Positions 32,884-39,960 of a stretch of 44,875 bases of DNA are shown in pieces (within the stretch, counting starts at the first letter, position 1; every line of letters begins with the position of its first letter). The DNA comes from an uncultured Methanobrevibacter sp. (GTDB lineage Archaea; Methanobacteriota; Methanobacteria; Methanobacteriales; Methanobacteriaceae), in assembly GCA_900318035.1 (NCBI GenBank), contig ONJC01000030.1, forward strand, positions 1-44,875. Direction: 5' to 3'. Made by a program: the position numbers and the translations under genes. The notes under the pieces were generated by a model that worked only from the letters and a program-made list of their open reading frames with translations, did no database searches and was not told the DNA's origin.

Positions 32884-33576
32884 ATGGCAGAACTAAGATA
32901 CAGAGCAGGAAAAATCAAAGACCCACAAGTTCACAAAATCGGGATAATAGCACTCGGATCACACCTGGAAAACCACGGCCCTGCATTGCCAATCGACACC
33001 GATGCAAAGATTGGTGCACACATCGCATTTCAGGCATCACTTATAAGCGGGGCAAAATTTTTAGGAATAATCTTTCCGGCATACGAACTGGACACAATCG
33101 ACCACGGAGTGCACGTTTCCCTTGAAGAACTGAAAGAGAATGTTATCAGCACACTTAATTCTGCAAAGAAATTCCTGGACATTGAAAAAGTCGTCATCGT
33201 TAATGCTCACGGAGGAAATATTCCGCTGGTGGCCGAGTTATGGGACATTGAGGACAAGACAGGCCTATCCATTACATTCAACAATAAGGTAATCTCATCA
33301 GAAGGCCCTCATGGAGGAAGCGGCGAACTTTCCATGGCCAAAGTCTTAGGCATTGTCAATGAGGACGAACTTGAAAATCAGGCAAATGTCCATGAATATG
33401 AGGAAGTTGGCCTACATGGATTCACACAGGCACGCCGAGATGACCCGAACATTGAAGAAGGTGCACGGGACGTTGAAGAAAACGGCGTTTATATTGATGA
33501 AGATTACGGAAACAGACTGTTTAATCTAGCTATTAATGCAGTACTGTTTGATATTGAAAAATTATTAGATTTTTAA
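32884..33576 (+). CDS. arfB: FAPy deformylase ArfB of the creatininase family
   Basis: ArfB removes the formyl group from 2-amino-5-formylamino-6-ribosylaminopyrimidinone phosphate, the second step of archaeal riboflavin/F420 synthesis after ArfA (GTP cyclohydrolase III). The roughly 230-residue protein shows the family metal ligands: LGSHLENHGPALPIDTDA (Glu, His, Asp), TIDHGVHVSLEEL, VNAHGGNIPLV and SEGPHGGSGELS. The start at 32884 (MAELRYRAG) is set by GGTGATG just upstream and by the known N terminus of the family. It follows the PUA gene closely. Confidence 0.9.
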   Translation: MAELRYRAGKIKDPQVHKIGIIALGSHLENHGPALPIDTDAKIGAHIAFQASLISGAKFLGIIFPAYELDTIDHGVHVSLEELKENVISTLNSAKKFLDIEKVVIVNAHGGNIPLVAELWDIEDKTGLSITFNNKVISSEGPHGGSGELSMAKVLGIVNEDELENQANVHEYEEVGLHGFTQARRDDPNIEEGARDVEENGVYIDEDYGNRLFNLAINAVLFDIEKLLDF

Positions 33577-33600
33577 AAAAAAAGAGTGAAAAAAGGATAA

Positions 33601-33978
33601 TTAATCTGCAGGAAGATTCTTATCCTTAGAGTCATCTACTTTAGTATCATCAGGAGTAGTCACTACATTTGAATCCTCTTGAGATTTACTATCATCAGTA
33701 TGAGAATTATCCGTAGTAGTCTCTATTTGTGAATCATCGGAATGTGAATCACTATGTCCAGAAGAATAGTCATATGAATCCTCACTATATGACTGATGAT
33801 AACTGTTACTATTATCCGAATCAGTAATCGCTGAAAGATTATCTAAAATTCCTCCAGAATCACTTTCATTAGGTAAAATTGATATTGGTCCGGTCATAGC
33901 TGCAAAAACAGTAGCTAGACAAAATGCAATTACTGCCACACTAAATATTACTAAAACAGTAGCTGATCGACTTGACAA
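33601..33978 (-). CDS. Ser/Asp-rich exported or membrane-anchored protein
   Basis: The roughly 125-residue protein has one N-terminal membrane helix (TVLVIFSVAVIAFCLATVFAA), then a low-complexity segment rich in Ser, Asp, His and Thr (SDSGGILDNL, SGHSDSHSDDSQ, ending DDSKDKNLPAD). No catalytic domain is seen. AAGGTG precedes a TTG at 33978, which I take as the start; the longer GTG start at 33987 is part of that ribosome site. It is divergent to the YigZ gene. Likely a surface linker or wall-exposed protein; function unknown. Confidence 0.65.
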   Translation of the reverse strand: MSSRSATVLVIFSVAVIAFCLATVFAAMTGPISILPNESDSGGILDNLSAITDSDNSNSYHQSYSEDSYDYSSGHSDSHSDDSQIETTTDNSHTDDSKSQEDSNVVTTPDDTKVDDSKDKNLPAD

Positions 33979-34035
33979 TTTAAACACCTTCTAAATTTTA
34001 CTAACAATAATATATTGGATTAGATATATAAATAT

Positions 34036-34644
34036 ATGGATACTATGAAAACAATTAGAAAACCGGTACAAAGCGAAATTAATGTTAAAAAGTCCCAGTT
34101 CATTTGTTCACTGTTTCCAACAAAAACAAAGAGCGAATCAAAGGAAATCATTCAGAAGCTAAACCAGCAGTACAGTGATGCAACCCACAACTGCACCGCA
34201 TACATCGTAAGTGACGGAGAGGGATTTGACGATGACGGCGAGCCTGGCGGAACTGCAGGCAAACCCATGATTAACGTTTTAAGGAAAAATGAACTTCACA
34301 ATGTTACTGCAGTTGTTACAAGGTATTTCGGAGGAATCAAGCTTGGTGCCGGAGGGCTTGTAAGGGCATATTCCAAATCAGTCATGGAAGCTATTGGAAA
34401 TGCTGAAATTCTTGAAATTGAAGAGTATGACGTTTACACAATAACATTCGAATATTCTGAAATCAAAACTGCCGATTCAGAGGTCAGAAACAATAAGCTT
34501 GAAGTAATCGATAAGGAATATTCAAATAAGGTCAGCTATGATGTCGTGTCAAAGGACAACAGGGACATCCTAAAAATATTTGAAAAATACTCTGGAAAAA
34601 TAGAAACTAATTTTAAAAATAAACAATTTTTAGAAAAAAATTAA
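34036..34644 (+). CDS. YigZ/IMPACT-family protein
   Basis: The 202-residue protein has the UPF0029/IMPACT N-terminal domain: SEINVKKSQFICSLFPTKTK, NCTAYIVSDGEGFDDDGEPGGTAGKPM and TRYFGGIKLGAGGLVRAYSKS, with a short ferredoxin-like C-terminal domain. Bacterial and archaeal members are of uncertain function; eukaryotic IMPACT controls Gcn2. A TATA-like TTATATA sequence lies close upstream and there is no ribosome site, so the mRNA may be leaderless; the ATG at 34045 is an alternative start. Confidence 0.9.
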   Translation: MDTMKTIRKPVQSEINVKKSQFICSLFPTKTKSESKEIIQKLNQQYSDATHNCTAYIVSDGEGFDDDGEPGGTAGKPMINVLRKNELHNVTAVVTRYFGGIKLGAGGLVRAYSKSVMEAIGNAEILEIEEYDVYTITFEYSEIKTADSEVRNNKLEVIDKEYSNKVSYDVVSKDNRDILKIFEKYSGKIETNFKNKQFLEKN

Positions 34645-34647
34645 AAA

Positions 34648-34670
34648 TTGAAGAACTTATTGTTCTTCAA
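34648..34670. terminator. Terminator hairpin shared by YigZ and rubredoxin genes
   Basis: TTGAAGAAC (34648-34656) pairs with GTTCTTCAA (34662-34670) around AATAA on the minus strand; that loop contains the TAA stop of the rubredoxin gene. A T-rich tract follows on the minus strand, so it mainly terminates the rubredoxin operon. Confidence 0.75.
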
Positions 34671-34767
34671 AGTTTGCTGCAGGTACACCGCAGACTGGGC
34701 AAGTGTAATCTTCTGGTAATTCGTCTTCTTCCAAGACAAATCCACATACTTTACACATAAAAGCCAT
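34657..34767 (-). CDS. Rubredoxin, short (36 aa)
   Basis: The frame reads MAFMCKVCGFVLEEDELPED and then YTCPVCGVPAANFEEQ, with the two CxxC pairs that hold a single iron atom. At 36 residues it is at the low end for rubredoxins, missing the usual middle loop, like the small rubredoxin-like domains fused to rubrerythrin. AGGTG precedes the ATG, 10 nt after the stop of the next rubredoxin. It may be an electron donor to oxygen-detoxifying enzymes. The stop codon lies in the terminator loop. Confidence 0.88.
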   Translation of the reverse strand: MAFMCKVCGFVLEEDELPEDYTCPVCGVPAANFEEQ

Positions 34768-34776
34768 TAGGAACAC

Positions 34777-34896
34777 CTAGTCGACTTTTTCAAACATGTC
34801 AGCGGTTGCGCCACACATTGGACATTTATAGTCATCTGGGAGTTCATCGAATTCTTCAGTTACATATCCGCAAAGTTTACATTTAAATTTTGCCAT
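34777..34896 (-). CDS. Rubredoxin, short (39 aa)
   Basis: The frame reads [20 protein letters not shown] then [19 protein letters not shown], with both CxxC iron-binding pairs. AAGGAGAT precedes the ATG. A minus-strand TATA-like sequence near 34945-34955 may give this gene and its downstream partner a separate promoter. It is closely related to the 36-residue copy, suggesting tandem duplication. Confidence 0.9.
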   Translation of the reverse strand: MAKFKCKLCGYVTEEFDELPDDYKCPMCGATADMFEKVD

Positions 34897-34961
34897 TTTT
34901 AACAATCTCCTTAAAATTGTAGGTTAATATTATTTTAATCTAATGTAATATATAAAATTAT

Positions 34962-35120
34962 TTAAATTTTTTCAAACATTGACTTTGCCATTCTGCATTT
35001 CGGACATTTGAAAGAAGACGGCAAGTCTTCAAATTTGGTTCCAGCAGGAATATTCAATCCTTCTTCATAGTTGTCTTCATCTAAAACATATCCACAGATT
35101 TTACATTTATATTGAGCCAT
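34962..35120 (-). CDS. Rubredoxin, full-length type (52 aa)
   Basis: MAQYKCKICGYVLDEDNYEE, a GLNIPAGTKFEDLPSSF loop and KCPKCRMAKSMFEKI make a normal-length rubredoxin. The second iron site is CPKC followed by R-M rather than the usual CPxCG, an unusual replacement of the conserved glycine. AAAGGAGAT precedes the ATG, 20 nt after the stop of the acetyltransferase gene, so it may be co-transcribed with it. Confidence 0.9.
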   Translation of the reverse strand: MAQYKCKICGYVLDEDNYEEGLNIPAGTKFEDLPSSFKCPKCRMAKSMFEKI

Positions 35121-35140
35121 AATTATAATCTCCTTTAACC

Positions 35141-36121
35141 TTAGAACCTGTTTGGAACTTTCAGGTGATCCGGAAGTGGTTTGATACGTGCAGGTGTTCC
35201 GATAGCCAAATAAAATGGCGGAACTGAATGTATTACAATAGCTCCTGCAGCAACAATGGACCCTTCTCCGATTTCTACATTTGACAAGAATGTTGTGTTA
35301 CCTCCAATGGAAGCTCCACGTCTTATTTTAGGTCCTTGAAGTTCATAGTTAATTCTTACAGGATATTTATCATTGGTAAAACAGGCGCAAGGCCCGATAA
35401 ATACATTGTCTTCAATTACGGAATTTGTCGGAATATATACATTGGACTGTATGCTGACGTCATTTCCAATAATCACATCCCCTTCAATAACCGTATTGGT
35501 TCCAATCAGCACATCATCACCGATGTTGGTGTTTTCACGGATGACAACATTGTGTCCTGTTCTGAAATTATCTCCAATGACCACATCATTATAGATGATT
35601 GAATTTGAACGTATTGTATAATTATTGCCTATGACGGGAGGCTTTGAGTTTGGAGAATATTCAACACCGAACTGGATGTTTTGATCGGCAGGGAATTTTA
35701 ATTCCGGTTTGGACATATCAGGTTTGATGGATTCCCTTTCGATGACAGGCCTTTCATAGATTATCTCATCCAATTCCTGAGCAGGTTGTCTGTATAGATT
35801 ATCAGGTCTTTGATAAACAGGTTTCTTACGAACAGGTGGCTGTTGCGGTGACCTGTACATATTATCCTGCCTCTGATAAACAGGCTCCTGACGAACAGGC
35901 TGCTTAGGAGGCTGAGCACGCACATTATCCTGCCTCTGATAAACAGGCTCCTGACGAACAGGATGTTGTGGTGGTTGAGCATATAATCTGTCATCCCTCA
36001 TTTGAACTGTGCGGACAGGCCTTTCTTCACGAACAGGATAAGGGTTCTCCTTCGGTTGTTCATAAGGTTTTCCTTTGTTTCTTGGTTGCCTATCATCAAG
36101 ACTTTGTGAAAATCTCACCAT
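35141..36121 (-). CDS. WbpD-like sugar N-acetyltransferase with basic Pro-rich N-terminal repeats
   Basis: The 326-residue protein has two parts. Residues 1-130 are low-complexity, rich in Pro, Arg, Gln and Tyr, with three to four copies of a segment like [13 protein letters not shown]. Residues about 150-326 form a left-handed beta-helix of hexapeptide repeats ([36 protein letters not shown]) with the motif FTNDKYP, typical of WbpD/WlbB enzymes that acetylate amino-sugar nucleotides for surface glycans. The N-terminal half may tether the enzyme to nucleic acid, membrane or polysaccharide machinery (inference). AAGGTTTGAT precedes the ATG. It is upstream of the rubredoxin genes. Confidence 0.85.
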   Translation of the reverse strand: MVRFSQSLDDRQPRNKGKPYEQPKENPYPVREERPVRTVQMRDDRLYAQPPQHPVRQEPVYQRQDNVRAQPPKQPVRQEPVYQRQDNMYRSPQQPPVRKKPVYQRPDNLYRQPAQELDEIIYERPVIERESIKPDMSKPELKFPADQNIQFGVEYSPNSKPPVIGNNYTIRSNSIIYNDVVIGDNFRTGHNVVIRENTNIGDDVLIGTNTVIEGDVIIGNDVSIQSNVYIPTNSVIEDNVFIGPCACFTNDKYPVRINYELQGPKIRRGASIGGNTTFLSNVEIGEGSIVAAGAIVIHSVPPFYLAIGTPARIKPLPDHLKVPNRF

Positions 36122-36908
36122 ATTATCAAACCTTCATTTAATTGAATGTAATCTATTAATGAATTAAGTTATGTTATTCATTACTATATATACTGAGTGG
36201 TTTGTTTTGAACAATTTTGAAGAAAAAAATTACTGAAAATGAATATTGCTCTTCCTAATCAACAATTTCTAAAATCATCCAAGTATTGTTTAAAGCAGTA
36301 TAGATGCTGAAACCTGCCAAAATATCAAACCACATTAACATTAACAGTCATATTTCAATAATAATCCATGATTATCCCATGATACACTGATTTGATACTT
36401 AAACCCTTTCACCAAACATTTGAATAGGAACTGTTCGATTAAATCGAATATGTTCCATCAGATGAAAAATTATATTCATAATTATTGAATTGGACAAGTT
36501 CCATCAAATCGACAATATGCAAGATTTCCAATTCAAATCCCTTTCCAAATGACTTTTCATCCTATTTAATCTTCAACATCCTAAAGAGTTTCTCGGAACA
36601 ACAACTTCAATATACAATACCAGTTCTTAAATTAAAAATACAAAGTGCAACACCAAACTAATTTGATTATTAATCCAAGAAAATAGAAGCACCACTCAGG
36701 TAATTATTTAATTTTCAAATATACTTAAGTTATATATTACGAACAATGATTTTGTAATTAATCATAAAATGATAGTGTTAAACTTAAATTAGATTTAATT
36801 ATCATCCCAACCTCAACTTCATTCTAAATTTGGCAATAGTAATAATTTTATATCTCAAAATCAATAAAATAATACATTCATAATAACAATTTGAAGGAGG
36901 TAAACTAT
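36122..36908. other. Intergenic region with coding-like remnants and a palindrome
   Basis: No intact gene seen. A perfect 15-nt palindrome TTCGATTAAATCGAA lies at about 36434-36448. On the minus strand at 36255-36561 several short, stop-interrupted frames look protein-like. The right end holds the ribosome site AAGGAGGT (36894-36901) of the zinc-ribbon gene. Confidence 0.4.
36255..36561 (-). pseudogene. Possible degenerate coding remnants
   Basis: Minus-strand frames separated by stops read FELEILHIVDLMELVQF...SSDGTYSI (36439-36561), then NIFDLIEQFLFK...QISVSWDNH further down, and finally MWFDILAGFSIYTALNNTWM (36255-36335). The first two share a VDLMELVQF/FDLIEQFLF-like segment, as if parts of tandem decayed copies. 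No family recognised; chance frames are possible. Confidence 0.2.
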
Positions 36909-37820
36909 ATGGTACAATACTGTAGAAAATGCGGTAAGGAACTTGAAGATGATGCCGAGTTTTGTGATTCTTGTGGATTTGAACTTAACAGCAATCCAAT
37001 AAACGAAGAAACAGATGAAACAAAAGAATCATCTGAAAATAAACCATCTGAAAATAAACCATCTGAAGTTAAAACTGATAAAAATGAATTTATAAATAAA
37101 TTACCTTTAATATTAGCATCTATTGCCATTATTGTTGGTGTTGCTGAAGGTCTTGGAACCCCAATGTTAATGGGTTGGAACAATATCCTCTCATCCATGG
37201 CAATTGCCATCATTGGAGGAGCAATTGGAATCTTTTTAATGGAAAAAATGAACGAACCTTTGATTGCTGCAGCAGAATTTATTGTCACTGGAGCATTAAT
37301 TTATATGTTTATAGCACGTTTTGGCGAAATTTCAGCAATTTTGTTCATTGTGGCAGGAATTCTGACTCTATATCTTAAAGGAATGCATAATACAAACAAA
37401 AAACTATGGGCGATTCCTATTTTAACCTTTGTACTAGTTTTTGTAATGTTAATAGCAGGAGGAGCAGTTTATCAAATAAACGCTGAAAATTCAGTGACTG
37501 TCGGCAATATCACTCAAAACATTACCGACGATGGCTATGGATATTATAACGGAGATGTTTCCGGAGACATATATGTAGGCACTAATTTTGATTATTTGGA
37601 AGTTACTATAAACTACTATGACGATGAAGGAAAAGTCATTGCTTCAACAATAGGTTGGAATGAAGTTCACCCAGATAGCGGAAAAACATATAAATTTGAA
37701 GGAATGTATTTCGATAAAAAAGAACCTTCAAAAGCAGAAATTAAAGTCGTTGATTCAGCAAAATCAACTACACCATTATACACCGAAAATATAACTATTT
37801 TAACATCAAGTGGAGTTTAA
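36909..37820 (+). CDS. Zinc-ribbon membrane protein with C-terminal outside domain
   Basis: The 303-residue protein starts with a zinc ribbon (YCRKCGKELEDDAEFCDSCG, residues 4-23), then an acidic linker with SENKP repeats, then about four to five membrane helices (residues about 64-190), and a soluble C-terminal domain of about 110 residues (TVGNITQNI ... YLEVTINYYDDEGKVIAST) resembling small beta-sandwich modules. AGGAGGT 7 nt upstream fixes the ATG at 36909. This is a common archaeal layout of unknown function. A decayed copy of residues about 65-130 lies at 38821-39001. Confidence 0.8.
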   Translation: MVQYCRKCGKELEDDAEFCDSCGFELNSNPINEETDETKESSENKPSENKPSEVKTDKNEFINKLPLILASIAIIVGVAEGLGTPMLMGWNNILSSMAIAIIGGAIGIFLMEKMNEPLIAAAEFIVTGALIYMFIARFGEISAILFIVAGILTLYLKGMHNTNKKLWAIPILTFVLVFVMLIAGGAVYQINAENSVTVGNITQNITDDGYGYYNGDVSGDIYVGTNFDYLEVTINYYDDEGKVIASTIGWNEVHPDSGKTYKFEGMYFDKKEPSKAEIKVVDSAKSTTPLYTENITILTSSGV

Positions 37821-37829
37821 ACTCCACTT
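37808..37829 (+). terminator. 22-nt perfect palindrome centred on the stop codon
   Basis: AAGTGGAGTTTAAACTCCACTT spans the end of the zinc-ribbon gene; its TAA (37818-37820) lies at the centre. T-containing sequence (TAACAATTTT) follows. It probably terminates this transcript. Confidence 0.7.
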
Positions 37830-37853
37830 TAACAATTTTAAAATAAAAAAAGA

Positions 37854-37957
37854 TTAGATTAATGATAAAACCGCAATAACCATCATTAACATTAAAATAT
37901 AGTAAATATTTGCTTTAAGGCAATAGCTAAAATAAGAAATAAACTTTTAGTCATCAT
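37854..37957 (-). pseudogene. Collapsed remnant of an Asp-rich surface protein gene
   Basis: 37854-37905 translates on the minus strand to ILMLMMVIAVLSLI-stop, nearly the same as the C-terminal helix of the protein at 39021-39839 (LMLMMVIAFLSVI). Just upstream, ATG at 37957 opens MMTKSLFLILAIALKQ, a signal-peptide-like start that stops out of frame. This looks like N and C termini left after an internal deletion. Confidence 0.45.
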
Positions 37958-38209
37958 ATCAGATTCCTAACATATTTTAAAAAAAACACAAATACAGCAA
38001 AATTTAATCATTAAAAATTAGTAAGTTTATTTAAAAATAAGTTAAAGTAAAATCCAATGCCTACAACATGCAGTACACATGTTCGAACAAGTAGACATTG
38101 AACTAAAACTATTCATTCAAAGTTTAGAATTTATGTATCCAAATTGGATTTAAACTCTAATGAGTATTATGAAATAAATTATATATAAAGTTTATCGTTT
38201 TTTAATTTA
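37958..38209. other. Intergenic stretch with a short orphan frame and hairpin
   Basis: AACATG/CATGTT form a hairpin at 38065-38083. A plus-strand frame at about 38044-38152 reads SKIQCLQHAVHMF then EQVDIELKLFIQSLEF to a stop after YPNWI, but has no ribosome site; possibly a gene fragment. Confidence 0.25.
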
Positions 38210-38310
38210 TAAATTGTAGAAAGTGTTCACTGCAAATAAACAAACCCAAACATAGCCAGTTAAGGCTATCAATAAACAATCCTTGCAATATTGAAGATTT
38301 CTACAATTTA
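38210..38310. repeat. 101-nt element with 13-bp perfect terminal inverted repeats and nested hairpins
   Basis: TAAATTGTAGAAA (38210-38222) pairs with TTTCTACAATTTA (38298-38310). Inside are TGCAA (38231-38235) / TTGCA (38283-38287) and the hairpin ATAGCC-AGTTAA-GGCTAT (38252-38269). It may be a structured RNA or a small non-autonomous insertion; no direct target repeat was seen. Confidence 0.45.
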
Positions 38311-38336
38311 ACGGAGAAATCAATTATGACATCTGA

Positions 38337-38504
38337 TTAATTATAAGTAATCCATATGATGCCAAATGCCAAACACCACGAGATAACCGTGTATATAAGT
38401 ATTTCTATCCAAAATTTCTTTCGGATACTCATAATGATTCCTCCCTTTGAATCAATAGTTTTGCCAAGAGTAGAGTTCATTAAAAACCGTGCTTTAAATC
38501 CCAT
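38337..38504 (-). CDS. Small single-helix membrane protein
   Basis: The most secure part is MSIRKKFWIEILIYTVISWC followed by LAFGIIWITYN (ATG at 38432), a 31-residue peptide with a basic N terminus and one membrane helix. GGGAGG lies 7 nt before that ATG. The frame stays open to an ATG at 38504 (55 residues, adding GFKARFLMNSTLGKTIDSKG), which lacks a near ribosome site although GGGGGTGAT occurs farther upstream. Function unknown; it lies among decayed surface-protein genes. Confidence 0.4.
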   Translation of the reverse strand: MGFKARFLMNSTLGKTIDSKGGIIMSIRKKFWIEILIYTVISWCLAFGIIWITYN

Positions 38505-38663
38505 CACCGGCAATATTATCTTGTTCGGAATAATATCACCCCCTTTTGGTCAAGGGTTTGATTAGTTATAATATTTAATTTAATAGTATTTAAGACTTAT
38601 ATTCCTCAAATTAAGACCTGACAATTGTTTTTAATGTGAAATATTGCTTTAGATTCATGAAAT
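38505..38663. other. Short AT-rich gap
   Basis: Contains the ribosome-site-like GGGGGTGAT and the likely promoter of the small membrane protein (minus strand). Nothing else is seen. Confidence 0.3.
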
Positions 38664-38800
38664 TTACTTCACAATAAGATAATTATAAGTTTTTTTAGTT
38701 TTCAGGTTTAATTTAAATGTAGCTATTCCTTTTGAGTTTGTTTTAGATTTGTATGTTTTCTTATTAATAGTCAGTTTAAGTGTTTTTTTTTTGGCAAACA
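38664..38800 (-). pseudogene. C-terminal fragment of an adhesin-like protein
   Basis: The minus strand reads FRNVFAKKKTLKLTINKKTY then KSKTNSKGIATFKLNLKTKK to a stop after NYLIVK. This matches the Lys-rich C-terminal modules of both adhesins here (KLTANGKTFTGKTNSKGQVTFKI). No signal peptide or upstream domain remains, so it is a 3' relic of a lost adhesin gene. Confidence 0.65.
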
Positions 38801-38820
38801 CATTCCTGAACTTAAATTAT

Positions 38821-39001
38821 CGTAATATTAACATCCATTGCCCTTATTGTTGGTATTGCTGAGGTCCTGAAACGCCCAGGATAATGGATTGGAATAACAT
38901 CATATCATCAACGGCAATTGATATCATTGGAGGAGTAATTGGAATCATTTTAATTGAAAAAATGAACGAAACATTGATTGCAGCGACAGAATTTATTTCA
39001 C
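38821..39001 (+). pseudogene. Decayed copy of the zinc-ribbon membrane protein gene
   Basis: Frame-shifted translation gives ILTSIALIVGIAEVL, a stop, then MDWNNIISSTAIDIIGGVIG and IILIEKMNETLIAATEFIS. These match residues about 65-130 of the intact gene at 36909 (LASIAIIVGVAEGL, WNNILSSMAIAIIGGAIG, EKMNEPLIAAAEFIV). The copy lacks both ends. It abuts the 3' end of the Asp/Trp-repeat gene, mirroring the arrangement at 37820-37905. Confidence 0.75.
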
Positions 39002-39020
39002 TATTAAATAAAAAAAAAGA

Positions 39021-39839
39021 TTAGATTACTGATAAAAATGCAATAACCATCATTAACATTAAAACAAAGATGTTAATGTTTTGTGAGCTATTTTCCTGTT
39101 GATTTATACTCATTGTCATGTTAGTGTCGCTATCGGTTGAGTTTGTATCAACAACATTAACAGTGGTAACATCATAAATTAAATCATTTAAGCTCAAACC
39201 ATCATTACTAATTAAATTATCTTCATTTAAATAGTAATCAGCAGATTCATCATCATCTAAACAACAGGATAGTACTATTGGACGATTTGTTGTATAATTA
39301 TAATTGGTACAGTCATCCAAATCCATGTAATCACAATCTGAATCATTCCAATCCAAATCATCATCTAAATCGTCAAACTCATCCCAGTAATCCTCATCCA
39401 ACTCATCAAACTCATCCCAGTAATCCTCATCCAACTCATCAAACTCATCCCAATCCAAATCATCATCAAAATCATCAAATTCAAACTCATCCCAATCCAA
39501 ATCATCATCAAAATCATCAAATTCAAACTCATCCCAATCAAAATCATCAAATTCAAACTCATCCCAATCCAAATCATCATCAAAATCATCAAATTCAAAC
39601 TCATCCCAATCCAAATCATCATCAAGCTCAAAGAAATCAGAATCATCGATGAAATAATCTTCTATATTCCAATCAGAATAGCTATCATCAACGAAATCAC
39701 AGTCTCCACCTACAACATAGATTGGACCATAATAATCAGTTGAATTTTCAAAAGAATCATCAGCTGAAACTGAGCTTAAACAAAGAAAAAATAGCATTAA
39801 AATAATTGAAATTTTTAAAATGTCCTTTAAATGTCTCAA
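39021..39839 (-). CDS. Secreted Asp/Trp-repeat protein with C-terminal anchor helix
   Basis: The 272-residue protein has a signal peptide (about 1-26, ending SSVSADDS), an extremely acidic middle built from DLDWDEFEFDDFDD and LDEDYWDEF repeats (about 60-160), an Asn/Thr-rich stretch, and a C-terminal hydrophobic helix (IFVLMLMMVIAFLSVI) likely to anchor it in the membrane. AGGAGGT 7 nt upstream points to a TTG start at 39839. The regular spacing of Asp with Trp/Phe could bind cations or form a flexible wall spacer. No family recognised; the repeats vary in number between units. Confidence 0.75.
   Translation of the reverse strand: MRHLKDILKISIILMLFFLCLSSVSADDSFENSTDYYGPIYVVGGDCDFVDDSYSDWNIEDYFIDDSDFFELDDDLDWDEFEFDDFDDDLDWDEFEFDDFDWDEFEFDDFDDDLDWDEFEFDDFDDDLDWDEFDELDEDYWDEFDELDEDYWDEFDDLDDDLDWNDSDCDYMDLDDCTNYNYTTNRPIVLSCCLDDDESADYYLNEDNLISNDGLSLNDLIYDVTTVNVVDTNSTDSDTNMTMSINQQENSSQNINIFVLMLMMVIAFLSVI
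39365..39630 (-). repeat. Tandem 42-, 30- and 24-nt coding repeats
   Basis: Four nearly identical 42-nt units (14 residues, FEFDDFDDDLDWDE), one 30-nt deleted unit, and two 24-nt units (LDEDYWDE) follow one another. Unit lengths are multiples of three, so slippage changes protein length without a frameshift. Confidence 0.85.
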
Positions 39840-39943
39840 AATAATTACCTCCTAACTTATAGTTTAAAAAGTTACATATATAAGTCGGGTAAATACTTTG
39901 CTTTAGATAATTAAACTGAAAAATTATTTAAAAAAAAAAGAAA

Positions 39944-39960
39944 GAGGAATTAAATCCCTC
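39944..39960 (-). terminator. Terminator hairpin containing the DUF1002 stop codon
   Basis: GAGGGATTTAATTCCTC on the minus strand folds with one mismatch, has the TAA stop at its centre (39950-39952), and is followed by TTTCTTTTTTTTTT. Confidence 0.7.

Noticed and set aside
39278..39652. 124-residue His/Pro/Asn repeat frame on the plus strand
   Set aside because: Antisense shadow of the Asp/Trp repeats; no start signals.
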